Shown piece after piece: positions 13,066 through 40,318 of a stretch of DNA of 64,000 bases. Position 1 is the first letter of the stretch. Each line of letters begins with the position of its first letter. The notes below the pieces were generated by a model. The model worked only from the letters and a program-made list of their open reading frames with translations. It did no database searches and had not been told where the DNA came from. Source of the stretch: Prochilodus magdalenae (taxonomy: Eukaryota > Chordata > Actinopteri > Characiformes > Prochilodontidae); the NCBI GenBank assembly GCA_024036415.1, contig JAMWET010000129.1, positions 716,001 to 780,000 of the forward strand, in the 5' to 3' direction. A program made the position numbers and the translations under genes.

Positions 13066-13275
13066 GTGTAGCTCTGCAGATAACACCAATACCCACCAGG
13101 GAGCCACCACCACACGTGGGAGGCTGAGGTTTGAATCCCGGTCTGGGTGACTATGCTGTGCTATACCTATAAGGGCCCTGGTCAAGACTCCTAACACTAC
13201 ATTGGCCTACCTGTAATATGATTAACCTTGTAAGTCACTCTGGATAAGAGCGTCAGCTAAATGCCATAAATGTAC
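13066..13275 (+). mobile_element. tRNA-derived SINE
   Basis: About 210 bases with a tRNA-like head: a GGTTTGAATCC box B at 13128-13138, preceded by GTAGCTCTGCAGATAAC as a degraded box A region. It has a characteristic teleost SINE tail, GTCACTCTGGATAAGAGCGT through AAATGCCATAAATG, at 13234-13274. The tail is of the type shared with LINE partners in fish genomes. It is a decayed, non-coding copy. Confidence 0.7.
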
Positions 13276-14024
13276 AATGTGATATACAAATGTTTTATAA
13301 ATACCTTTAGACTTGCATCTGGAATTAATGTTGTTAGATGTATGCTATGTGGTCAGACGTTCCTACTGGAACTTCCTGTCACGACAGCTGTACAGATATC
13401 TGAATTGGTATTAGATACTATGAATTACTTTTAGCGCTAAATGATTTGGACCAATTGTGTAAATAACAGTCCAGGACTGTTATTTGGCGAGGAAGACCAG
13501 TAGATCCACTTGTTTTTTTTTTGGCCTGCCACGCTTGAACACAGCACGCCAGAGAGACGCGCAGTACTTCTGTTTGAGTGAGTTAACTCTCACTGTAATC
13601 TACAGGCAGTTCACAGATCTGTTAATTTGTGTTAATTTCCCAATTAGAGAGCATTGCTGATCATGTAAGAGATTTGCACCTCTTGTAATGTGATTTGCAT
13701 TAATGTTAGGATTTTGATTTTACACCAGTTAATCCTTTAGCATTACATACATAAAGATGTATGTAGGACAGAAAGATGAACTGTAGAAACTTTGGGACAT
13801 TAATGGAATTCTCCTTCTTCTGCTGTGGGTCGTCTTGGGCCCCATCCTGTTGTTAATAATCCAACAGGAAGTGCTAATCTAATCCTCTACCTGTTCCATA
13901 ATAGAGATTTACTAAGTGCCACAGCACCTCAGGACCCACCCAGCAACCGCCGCCAGGTATACTAACATGACACCACTTTCAGCCCCTTCATACAAACTGA
14001 GCCTTAAACAGTTAATTTCTTTCC

Positions 14025-14610
14025 TCGCTGTTTTCCTTTTTCCTCTCTCTCTCTCTCTCTCTCTCTTTTCTTTCCTCTCTCTCCTTTCCCCAGCCCCCCT
14101 TCCCTTCCCTTCACTGTGCACCCCCCCTCTCTTGCTGATGGACTCTTCTTTTATTTTCACACTCCACCATCCCCCTTTTCTTCTATTTTTCTCTCTCGCT
14201 CCTTCTTTCACCGCATTCTCTCTTTCAGCCTTCCGTTCCCTCTATCTCTCTCTTTCAATCCCCACCCTCTCATGAGCACCCTCCCTTCTCTCTCTTTCTG
14301 TCTTTCTCTTCTTTGACCTCATCTTTTCTTATGCTCTTGCTCTCCCTCCCCCAGTTTCTCTCTTCCTCCTTTTTTGCTGCATTCTCTCTTTCCCTCCCCC
14401 TCCCCCTCTCCTCCTCTCTTTCTCTCTTTCTATTTCTCTCTGTCACCCCCTCCTCCCTCTATACCTCTGTCTCTCTCCCCCCCTCCCTCTTCCTCTTATT
14501 CTCTCTCTCTCTTTCTCTCCCCCATGTCTGTCTCCCTCCCTCCCTTTCCAAACTGCTTTTCTCTCTCCCTTTTCTTTCTCCTTTTCTTTTGTCACTCTTT
14601 TTTTCACTAG
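14025..14610. repeat. Long pyrimidine-rich (CT) tract upstream of the znf710 promoter
   Basis: Nearly 600 bases of C/T on the + strand, with short interruptions. Forward frames of 119, 112, 78 and 66 codons and the reverse 99-codon Arg/Glu frame are artefacts of it. The next long tract (15028-15525) has the opposite strand polarity. Confidence 0.9.
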
Positions 14611-15027
14611 CTTTCAGACATTGTGTAACGTCTTGCAGCTTAATTATTTGAAATTTGGAAATAAACAGACCTGGCGTAACTGCACCACAGCTACTCTAGG
14701 AAGTAAAAAATTTCAACACATCTTTCGCTTTATCTGACACTGACAACCTACCCGTGATTACATATGTGTGTTTTGTGTGCTGATAGCTTGAAGCATGTTT
14801 GTGTGTTTGAAGAGCATGCCTCTAAGGTGTGTGTGTGTGTGTGTGCGCACGTACACGTGTGAATGTGTAAAGAATAGAACCATGAGCTTTTGTTTGTTTG
14901 GGCTTTTTAGAGATATATGTTTATTGAAGGGTCATGGTGTATTGAGTGTGTGTGTGCGTGAGAAAGAGAAGTAATACAGAAGTGCATGTGTGTGTGTGTG
15001 TGCCTGTGCATTTGCGTGTGTGTGAGT

Positions 15028-15425
15028 AAGAGAGAGAAAGACCGAGAGAGAAAGAAAAGAGAAAAGAGATGGGGAGAGAAAAGGGAGGGGGAGAGCAAGA
15101 AGGAAAGAGAAAGAAGAAATGGGTGTGTGTGTGCGTGCGTCAGACAGAGAGAGAGAGAGAAAGAAAGAAAGAAAGGGCGAAAGAGAGAAAAACAGACAGA
15201 ACAAAAGGGAAAGGTTGAGAAAGAAAGAAGAGGAACAGATTAAAGAGAAAGAATGGGTCAGGGAGAGAAATGGTGAGAGAATGAAAGAGAAAGAACATGA
15301 GAGATAGAGAGAGAGAAAAGAGGGCAAAAGAAAAAGGACAGAAAGCAGGAGTCAGAAATAGGAAGAGAATGAACAAGAGAGATAAAAATGGGGAGAGATT
15401 AAAAGAGAGGAAGCGCAAGGGGAAG

Positions 15426-15456
<31 letters not shown>

Positions 15457-15525
15457 GAGTGAGAGAGACAGAAAAAAGCGAGAAACAGAGAAAGAGCGAG
15501 AGAGAGAGAGAGAGAAAGAGGCCGG
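15028..15525. repeat. Purine-rich (GA) tract directly upstream of a TATA promoter
   Basis: About 500 bases dominated by GAGA/GAAA on the + strand, with a pure GA core near 15427-15452 and another near 15498-15515. It ends about 70 bases before the TATA box at 15598. Open frames on either strand are Arg/Glu/Lys or Ser/Leu/Phe repeats and are not genes. GA repeats beside promoters can bind GAGA-type factors or form triplex DNA; nothing here proves either. Confidence 0.9.
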
Positions 15526-15597
15526 CACAGTCAGTTCTGATAACAGCAACAGTAGGCGGAGGATGAGCAGAGGGACCGCCCCTTTCTTTCCCTCAGA

Positions 15598-15605
15598 TAT
15601 AAATA
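15598..15605 (+). promoter_or_regulatory. TATA box of a putative znf710 first-exon promoter
   Basis: TATAAATA lies 38 bases upstream of an ATG-containing exon that ends in a consensus donor (GTG|GTGAGT, 15687/15688). A transcription start about 30 bases downstream would fall near 15628-15632, within TGCTCCACACTTCACTT. The preceding CCTTTCTTTCCCTCAG could also act as a splice acceptor, so an internal exon is an alternative; in that case the exon could not continue the frame of the 4555-4687 exon, because ATA-TAA follows. Confidence 0.5.
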
Positions 15606-15642
15606 GGAGGTGGGTTTTTTTGCTCCACACTTCACTTGAAGG

Positions 15643-15687
15643 ATGAGAGCCCTGAAACACCTTAAACATCACACCAGGAGCAATGTG
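15643..15687 (+). CDS. Putative TATA-driven first coding exon of znf710
   Basis: An ATG at 15643, with A at -3, opens 15 codons (MRALKHLKHHTRSNV) and meets a consensus donor GTGAGT at 15688 in phase 0. The next acceptor, TTCTCTTGAAG|GAC at 17887, is also phase 0. The spliced frame then runs 16 more codons (DGQGQEVPLVRCYTKV) into the ATG at 17935 that matches the human start. The isoform would therefore have 31 extra N-terminal residues, basic at first. If translation begins at 17935 instead, this exon is simply 5' UTR, which is the conservative reading. Confidence 0.45.
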
Positions 15688-15976
15688 GTGAGTACTCAGC
15701 TTTACCTCAGCTCAGTTTTAACAGAGTACACAGGCCTGCCAGCTCGGTTTAAGTTTTGAAGTTGAATTGTTTATTGAAAAAGTTTTAGCTTTTTGATGCG
15801 TCTGTTACAATTAGGGTTTAGAAAATGAGTTTTCAGAGTATCATGAAGATCATTCACTGATAAGAGCAGTCAAAGTTCTCTCTGCTTTTCTGTCTGGCCT
15901 CTACAGCGCTCGCCTGTCTGTTCAACTACAGTATGTCTCTTGTTATCTCTTTCTGTTTCACTCACTATCTATCTCC

Positions 15977-15988
<12 letters not shown>

Positions 15989-16039
<51 letters not shown>

Positions 16040-16120
16040 TCACTCACTCACAGTTACACTCAACACAGGTTCATACATTTATTGTCTTTCTGGTTCAACT
16101 GTGGTATGTCTGCCTTTTGT

Positions 16121-16182
<62 letters not shown>
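15989..16182. repeat. (CA)n and (TC)30 microsatellites in the znf710 5' intron
   Basis: An uninterrupted CA run occupies 15989-16034 and is followed by a few CTCA units. After about 70 bases of ordinary sequence comes a pure (TC)30 run at 16123-16182. Both lie just downstream of the putative first exon. Confidence 0.95.
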
Positions 16183-16187
<5 letters not shown>

Positions 16188-16269
16188 TTATGTCTTAATC
16201 TCATAGTTTTTGTTTTCTAAAACTATTTTTACATTCAGTTCACCTCTCCTCTCAGAGCTGCGGCTGCTA

Positions 16270-16386
16270 TCCTGCCTGACTGGCTCTCTCTTTCATTTGT
16301 CTTTCTGTCTTTCATTTTCTCTGCCTTTCATTTTGTCATGTTTTTTTCTCTGCTCCTTCTCTTTCCTACTCCCTCCCTCCCTCCCT

Positions 16387-16429
<43 letters not shown>

Positions 16430-16850
16430 TTTCTCACCCTCTCTCTCTCTCTTTCAGTCTCTCACTCCCCGCAACCCCTCCCACTCCCTCTTTCTGTCTC
16501 TCTTTATCTTTCTCTCTCTTATTCTGTTTCTCAGTCTCTCATCCCCCACCCCCTCCCTCTCTCTGCTCTTTTCCTCTCACTCTTTCTCTCTTTATCTCTC
16601 TTTATCTTTCTCTCTCACTCCCCTCCCTCCTCTCTTTCTTTCTCTCTCTCTCTCTCTTGCTCGCTCACTCACTCACTCACTCATCCCCCACCCCCTCCTT
16701 TCTTTTTTTCCTCTTTCGCTCTCCTTCTTTCACATGCTCCCTCAATCACCCTTCCCTGCCTCACTCTTTCTCTCACTCTCCTTTCAATCTCTCTCTCACT
16801 CAATCTTTCCCTGTCTCTCTCTCCCTCCCTCACTCTGTCTGCTTTAAAAG
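16270..16850. repeat. Long pyrimidine-rich (CT) tract in the znf710 5' intron
   Basis: About 580 bases of C/T-dominated + strand, with a pure CT core at about 16389-16426 and a (CTCA)n patch near 16665-16685. The 218- and 169-codon frames over it are Ser/Leu/Pro artefacts. A smaller CT block continues at 16890-16950. Confidence 0.9.
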
Positions 16851-17934
16851 CAGTAATTATAAATGACGTGGTTATCAGGGCATCCAGGTTCCCCTTCTCT
16901 TTTCTCTTTCTCTCTCTTTCTCACTTCTGCCTTCCTCTCTCTTTCCCCATTTTACAGCTGCCAATCACTGTGAGTCTCTTTCACTTGTGTATTCTTATGC
17001 AAACTGTTTGCATATGCGCAAATCTGCTTTCACCACGGTATGTGTATTTACACCTATCAAGGGTCCACCTTGTTACAGATCTGACTGAAGCGTTAATGAT
17101 TTTTCAAAGGTGCTTTGCCCAGAGCCAATGACAACGTCTCTCATATTGTACCATTGTTTACAGCTGCTGAGTGGCCACACAGCTAAGATATTGGCTACAA
17201 ATGAACTCTGATGCAGAGCATTTGATGTCAACATCATTAGCCTGTCCTCTTAGCCTTGAGCCAAAATCTGCTCATGCTTGTTTGCAGAGTTGAGCTCTAA
17301 ACCCCAAGTTTCTTTGTAACCACATTACTGTTAACTTGCTAATATTATACTAGCATGCTAACAGCTCTCTAGGTCAGCAATGGCATGACTTGACTTCACA
17401 GGAAATGCTGTGGACAGTCCACGGATGTGGACTTCCTGGTTAGACCTGGGCTCCCTTTGTGCTCTGCGTTCTTTTAAAGGCTGTTGAGGAAGGAAGCATG
17501 GCGCTTTACATAGATCTGCTTTATCTTCTCCATCTAATGTGCTCTTAGCCTTTTCTGAACTGAGAATCTCTCTCTCTTTCTCTTTGCCAAATCTCACATA
17601 AGAATTTACTTGGATGTTCAGGAGACATGTTTACTGGTTTTAAAAATATAGTAGTGTCCTTGCCCTACATTTGTCACCTTGGTGGTTTCCCCTAACTCTT
17701 TTGACTTTCTTTTACTCCAGTGACCCTGTTGCATTGACATGGTTGCTAGGATCCTATTGTAGTGACTGCTGCCTTGACTTCACTGTACAGTATTTGTTGC
17801 CAGGGCTACTGTATAAAACCTGTTGAAATTGCTTTTTCCTGTTGCTATGCCATTGGATTGACTGTATGTTTTCTGTTCTCTTGAAGGACGGGCAGGGGCA
17901 AGAAGTTCCTCTGGTCCGCTGTTACACTAAAGTG

Positions 17935-20900
17935 ATGGAGCATGCAGTGGATGCTGGGACACAGACCGACCCTGTGGTGGTCCTGTCCCTGGCCCAGGCT
18001 GCTGTGCTGGGTCTTATATCTCAGAACGAGATCTTTGGAGCCACCATTGCCCCCAATGGCTTTTACACGGGAGAGGCACGTGAGGGCCCCCCTCCCCCTC
18101 CAGAATCCATGGAGTATGAATATGCAGACCAGCTGATTGGGGCCAATGGAGATTACCTTGCTGAGCCTGATGGGGAAAACAAGAGGTCAGAGGGATCTTA
18201 TGGAACTGAGCGGAGGCGCCCAGGGCCCCGGGGGAGAAGCAAGAGGCCTCGAAATGAAGGTGAGGCAGTGGCACAGGACGAGAAGTCTCCAGACATACAG
18301 ACTCGCGTGAAAGGAGAGAGACCTGAGTATTCCAGCCCCTGTTACCATTCGCATGGCCATCACACTGATAGCGAGTCTGAGGTTTTAGACCTCGCACCCC
18401 ACAGGGTACTATTAAAGGAGGAGCAGAATAGCAAAGACTGCACAGAGTATGTGAAGGAGCCGAGCAGCCAACAGACTGATGCAGACTCAGATACAGACTC
18501 TCGGGCTGCTGGGCACAGCCCTGTGGCCCGGGACAAGGCAGTTGCCAGCCGGTCTGAGGAAGAGGGCAGGAAAGAGGAAAATCAAGAGGAGGACAGAGCA
18601 TTAAACATCAAGACGTCAGATGAGGAAGTGAGCCCTGTGATGAGGCGTTACTACGAGTCCAGTGTGGTAGCCTATGAAGCTGCTGAAATGGGTTTGGCAG
18701 GGGAGTACGAGGAAGGTGGACAGGCAGCAATGTGGACCGATGGCGAGAATTCCATAGGCCGTCGGATGCAGATTGACCGCCTGGATATCAATGTCCAGAT
18801 TGATGAGTCGTATTGCGTAGATGTGGGTGAGGGCCTGAAGCGCTGGAAGTGCCGCATGTGTGAGAAGTCCTACACCTCCAAGTACAACCTGGTAACGCAC
18901 ATCCTGGGCCACAACGGCATCAAGCCACATGAGTGCCTGCACTGCGGCAAACTCTTCAAGCAGCCAAGTCACCTGCAGACACACCTGCTCACACACCAGG
19001 GCACACGGCCACACAAGTGCACTGTCTGCAAGAAGGCCTTTACCCAGACCAGCCACCTCAAGCGTCACATGCTCCAGCACAGCGATATCAAGCCCTACAG
19101 TTGCCGCTTCTGCGGCCGCGGCTTTGCCTACCCCAGTGAGCTACGCACTCATGAGGCCAAGCATGAGAACGGCCACTGCCATGTCTGCACACAGTGTGGC
19201 ATGGAGTTCCCTACGCATGCCCATCTCAGACGCCATCAAGTCAGTCACCAAGGGCCCACCACCTTCCAGTGCACTGAGTGCCACAAGTCCTTCGCCTACC
19301 GGAGCCAGTTGCAGAACCACTTGATGAAGCACCAGAACATGCGACCCTATGTCTGCTCCGAGTGCGGGATGGAGTTTGTGCAGATTCACCACCTTAAGCA
19401 GCACATGCTCACGCACAAGGTACTAACACAGCAGGCCCTCGAACACAAGGTACTTTTAACCTCACTGCTTTTTTTTGTCATCCTTCTACAGCCTTCTTTC
19501 TTTTTTGAATTATGTGAACTGTGCCCTTTCATTTCAACCCTGATCCAACACTTGTCCAAAATCTAAGAACACATGTACAGCAGAATGTGTAAATAAAACA
19601 ACCTTGTTGACTAAGGGTTCCTGTATCAGACCTTGTAAAGCAGCACGTCACGAGACTCAGGTTGCCGAAACAGGTTTCAGTGTAAACTGAACCCTTTCAG
19701 CCAGATCCCACCCCCTTTGTCATAGTCATCCAATCCACTTTTTGAGCTGCTCTAAAGCTCTCCCCATCTTGCTTCTAGCACGTATAAGGGACAGCCTTTT
19801 TCACGTGTGCTCTGCGCTGTGAATGTCATACTGACGATACTTCCGTCTTGCCACCCTCATTCTATGGCTATGATTCATCCCTTTATGACTGCAGTCTCCG
19901 TAAACAAAGTGGGTCATAGGTCAGCTGCTTTACAAACCAAAACACAGGACATGCACTCATTGTGTAGCTATCTTTTCTTTAGCTTATTCTTAAGTAGGCA
20001 CTGAACTGATTATTATATCATTTTCTTGTAGCTTTACTGTAAGCAGAGTTATATAAAGCATTCATAGCATATCCTACATAATTCATTATACTGTCAAACA
20101 TTATTATATATTGAGATCTGTCTTGATGAGATCTGTCTAGGTGATACTACTTAATACACTACTACATTCTTTGCATTTTTTTTTACATTTAAACATTTAA
20201 TCAAATGCAGTGGTTACTGGAGGCCATAATACAATACAAGCATTCATCCCTATTTGTTAAATCTAAACTGCCCATAGCTCATTAGTGTTATTCCTCTACC
20301 TAAACAGTATCAGCAAATTATGGCTCCTATATAAGCTCTGAAGAAGAGGATAAAGGCAGATAAGCTAGTACCCAGATGTAAGTTGATTTAAATTAAACAA
20401 AGAGATAACGTCATTACAAAAATCAACACAGACTAGGCATGTAGTCAATTAATATAGACAGAAACTGTTCTCAGAATCTAATGTAGTAACAGTTTAGCTA
20501 AGGGCAAGCTGATCCTCATTTCCTGATACGGGACATAGATTTCCACAGGCTCTAGAACACTTGGTGGTGCTGCAGGTTCTCAGCTGTATATGTAATAGTT
20601 GTTCCCTGACTGTCCTGCAGCAGTGTGGTAACTACAGTGTGTGCGCATGTTCAACCTATTTTCCCCATTTGTATTATGAATTCTTGTGAGCAAGCAACAA
20701 TAGCAGAACCAGCCTATAGATTCAGCAGTGTCTATGGCAACTGCCTTCATTTCTGATTTGATCCCACTAACTCCCTTTCCTTCTCAGCAACTCTGCACAG
20801 TGAAACAGAGCCAACAGTGAACAAAAGATTATCTCTTTAAATTAAAATATGCCACTTTGTTTTGTCTTTGTGATAGGGCATGAAGGAGTACAAATGTGAT

Positions 20901-22264
20901 GTGTGCTCACGCGAATTCACTCTTTCGGCCAATCTGAAGCGACACATGCTGATTCACACCAGTGTGCGGCCGTTTCAGTGCCATGTGTGCTTCAAGACCT
21001 TTGTCCAGAAACAGACCCTCAAAACTCACATGATCGTCCACCTTCCTGTGAAGCCTTTCAAGTGCAAGGTGAGACTGGAGAAACTGTCATTTTCTAAACC
21101 TGCATCAGAATAACTACTGAATCTAAGAAATGCTTAGAAACGCTATGTGCAAAATGCACAGTATGTATTAAAATATTCTGATGTGCTGGTAGTGCCACGT
21201 TTAAATGGCCATAAAAAAATACAGATTTGAATGATACGTTTAATGTACTGCATTGTCATTTATTCAATGAAGTAAGACTAATTTTTCACTCTTTATAATG
21301 AAACATGCAGATGCAGTGTTTTTCCTGTACATTATCCACAAGATGCTCAGAAAAGTGTTCTTTATTATGATAACACTATCACCATATTATCGTCATATAG
21401 CCTATGAATGGAGTTGTAAATGGTTTTACCAATCTGGTTTTACAGGTGTGCGGGAAGTCATTCAATAGAATGTATAATCTTCTCGGACACATGCACCTTC
21501 ATGCCGGCAGCAAGCCCTTCAAGTGTCCCTACTGCACCAGCAAGTTCAATCTAAAGGGTAACCTTAGCCGGCACATGAAGGTCAAGCATGGCATCCTAGA
21601 TGGCTCACCGGATGGACAAGGTAATGATGCATGCCCTAATTAATTGTTAATTTTTAGGTTTTCTGCAATAAATGCCCAGTAATGCCCTGATTTGGGATAG
21701 TATAGTTATGTTAGTGATGAGGCTTAGCACCAATGTTGGAGCCATTTAGTTAAATTGGGTAGTGACCTTAAATAGCAAAACTTGAATGCGTATTTGTCTA
21801 TTTGAGTTATTTAAAGATGTGGTACATTTGTCACACTGAAAGGACGCCTGTGATTCAGAACACAGCATAACCATCTCTGGAACAGCCGTCCTGATTGTGT
21901 TGTCTAGTTCTGTATTGGTTAGATAGCATCAGATTCAACGTTATCAGAAAGTATGCTGCTCTTTCATATTGACCATGATTTCAATGTAGCACAAAATATT
22001 AACCATCAGAGAGGAAATAGCTTATATGCCTATATGATACAACTACAAGCCTGTGTTGTGAAACCCAATGTGGACTTAAAAGCTGTATTCCCCTATACAG
22101 ACACCATACCTGAGATGGAGGGCCAGGAGGAATATGAAGAGGAGAGCTTTGACTACAGTGAAAGGGAAAACCTGGCCAGTAACAATGCACAAGACCTAGC
22201 TAAATTAGCTGAGCTGGGCTATTACAACTACACCAAGGCTGCTGCTCGTTACGCCACAGCATAA
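17935..22264 (+). CDS. znf710: Zinc finger protein 710 (C2H2 transcription factor)
   Basis: Coding exons 17935-19419, 20877-21068, 21446-21620 and 22101-22264 join in frame at GT-AG junctions to give 671 aa (human ZNF710 is 664). The start MEHAVDAGTQTD matches the human N-terminal pattern (M..., DSGTQTD, VVVLSLAQAAVLGL). Residues about 40-300 are acidic and low in structure, with a possible sumoylation site (LLKEE). The conserved LDRLDINVQID block precedes the fingers. Eleven C2H2 fingers follow: seven in the first exon from residue 306, two in the second, the tenth split across the second intron and the eleventh in the third exon, which ends HMKVKH. An acidic tail closes the protein. It is expected to act in the nucleus as a sequence-specific DNA-binding regulator; human ZNF710 is little characterised. 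The gene is convergent with idh2. The first exon has an open frame upstream to the acceptor at 17887, so longer N-termini are possible. Confidence 0.95.
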
Positions 22265-23895
22265 GCTTCTTCATAAGACTGAAACTGCCATGGTTGTTCC
22301 TGTAGCCCTCATGGCTTCAAGATGGACTGATGAGGAAATGGCTGCCTAGTGAGTGTGCAGTAGGATCCATTTTGGGTTCTCTGTAAGAGGAAGTGAGACC
22401 CCCCCCTGCTAGAAACTGTTGCTTAAGTTTCATTTAAACTGATGTAAAGCTACATTTAGGAGTCACACCATCAGTAATTACAGAAGGACTGCAACTACTG
22501 AAACATAATTTTGGTAAATAACATAACACCATGTTCCAGTTGTTAGACAGCAGCATTGAAGAGTAATATTTGGGCCTGATTTAATAGTACAGGGAAACAG
22601 TATGTACAGAGGCACTTATCCATTAAGGACAATCCCTAGCTCTTTTATAAAAAAAAAAAATAATAATAATAATAATTGGAGCCACTGGCATTGTAACTGA
22701 CTTAATATTGAAAGCACATCGCTAAGCTATAATTCAGTGGCTACTTGTCCTGCAAGTTAGGTTCCACTAGAAAAGGCCTGTTTGGACATAACCATTGCTG
22801 GCAAGGTGCAAATTCCTTCCTTGTTTGTTTGGCTTTTACTACATTTTTTTTTCTTTTGACATACCATAGCCTTTTTGAATCTTCCTCTGCAGTGTTAGCT
22901 GGGATTTTTTTTATTTTTTTTTTTATAAAGCATGTAGGATGTGTCTGGTGGACTGACCAAATTGGGAGAAAGCCTTAATGCCTGCCGCATTCTGGGTTTG
23001 CCTGGGGCAAGTCCACATCGCTTTCCGGACACAATTCATTGTGTACCATTGTACCATTAGGGTATAATGAAGCTTGTATTTATTGTGCAATGTTATTTTC
23101 TTGGCATGCTCAAGAGTAACAGACTTGATGTTCCATATTGGGAAAGCCCTGTACTTTTTAAATGTCTAAAATAATAGCTAGGAGTGAGAATGCGGCAGCG
23201 ATGGCCTACTTTTGTTTTTATTACACATGGAATTAACTTACAGGTTGCATTTGTTCACGTGGCACTGCACCATCCAGAGAACACTGTGTCAAAATTACTA
23301 GAAATAAGTGTACATGCCTCCATTTCTATGGCTATTGTTGGTCTCCGGGGCTGAATGTGAAGATGATGCCCTGAAAAACTTTAGACAGAAATATTAACTG
23401 CCCTTGTGTCTGTAAGAGAGCATGCCATCCATCATTGCTGCACAGAGCTCTGAAGTGATGGACGACAGTCTGCAGACATGTGACAGGGCCAGAGACCCAG
23501 CACAGAGTGATTGAGAAAATTTACAATGTATTCGGTTTCTGCTTAGCTTTACATGGACATTTGCTGTCCGCCCAGCAATGCTATGTTATGTTAATACGGC
23601 ACATGTAAAAAAACAAAAAAAAAAACAAAAAAAAAGCCCACGGTGCAGACTGGGTAATTCTGCTTTTTCAAAATGTGTCCTTAAGCCTTTTGAGGGCATG
23701 TCGAGTTTTAGTTTTATATAAGCTTTCATTCTTTTGTTGCACATTGTGTATATGCTGTTAAAAGAGTTCTATGTTGAATGTTGTGCTCTGGAACACACTG
23801 TATATTAACACATTTACTTGCCTTTAAAAAACAAACAAAAACCAAAAGTGTGGTGTCATGTTTATAAATAGTACAAGAGGAGAGGTTCAAACAAA

Positions 23896-23901
23896 TTTAT
23901 T
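23896..23901 (-). terminator. Probable idh2 poly(A) signal
   Basis: TTTATT on the + strand, so AATAAA on the minus strand, about 310 bases after the idh2 stop. Cleavage would fall near 23870-23885, giving a short 3' UTR. Confidence 0.55.
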
Positions 23902-23981
23902 AGAGGGTTCCTGAAATGGCCCTTTATCACTTTGTCCATGGTATAATACAGTATTTGACATACAGTACTTCATCTTACAAA

Positions 23982-23987
23982 AATAAA
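23982..23987 (+). terminator. Probable znf710 poly(A) signal
   Basis: Canonical AATAAA, the first on the + strand after the znf710 stop. It lies inside the region expected to be transcribed from the opposite strand as the idh2 3' UTR. Confidence 0.5.
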
Positions 23988-24209
23988 ACCTTGGAGTCGT
24001 GAGGCGAGGTGGGTGATGGAGTGGACTGATGGCAGTTTAGCCAACAGATTAGCTAAACACTGCTACAAACAACTTCTAGTTTAATTTCTTTTTTTTTGTT
24101 TTGTTTTTAACTTATCCCTTCAGGCTTAATGCTTGTGGTTATCATGACCTTTAAGTTAAAAATGAGGTACAAAAAGACAAGATGCTTTTCACCAGCCTCC
24201 TGTGTTCCT

Positions 24210-40039
<15,830 letters not shown>

Positions 40040-40318
40040 GTTTCGCCGAGGTTTGCTCACAGCTGCTGACCAACTCGCACTCCGAACGAAGGAAGGGCCG
40101 AATGAATTGCCGCGCACACCGATAAGCCTCTGCTCACAGGGTACGTCACAGCGCAAGGCTTAGGCGGGGCTATAAGGCAGCGCTGATTTTTTTTCCCCCT
40201 CTGTCGACTGCAGCCAATCAGCGTTCAGTATATCTCATCGTGACGTGGTTGCGGTGATTTTTGACAACGGGGCAGAGAGACTCGCTACAGGAGCTGGAAC
40301 GTTCAATTCACTTTATGA

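Larger units (their letters stand above)
22265..24010 (+). other. znf710: znf710 3' UTR
   Basis: After the stop at 22262-22264 about 1.7 kb of AT-rich sequence carries no open frame of interest. It has A-rich runs near 22649-22676 and 23608-23637. The first AATAAA downstream of the stop is at 23982-23987, placing the likely cleavage site near 24000-24010. Confidence 0.55.

Noticed and set aside
14907..15672. Several Arg/Glu-rich (+) and Ser/Leu/Phe-rich (-) frames of 62-131 codons
   Set aside because: Translations of the GA tract and GT repeats; not genes.
15597..15687. Treating the 15.6 kb exon as an internal exon following 4555-4687
   Set aside because: A CCCTCAG acceptor exists, but joining phase 0 gives ATA then TAA at once, so the two exons can only be alternatives.
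16210..16866. Open frames of 218 and 169 codons
   Set aside because: Same cause: CT repeats lack stop codons on the + strand. No domain or splice context.
18014..19416. Minus-strand frames of 195, 154 and 91 codons and shifted + strand frames across znf710
   Set aside because: Shadows of the real znf710 coding exon in other frames.
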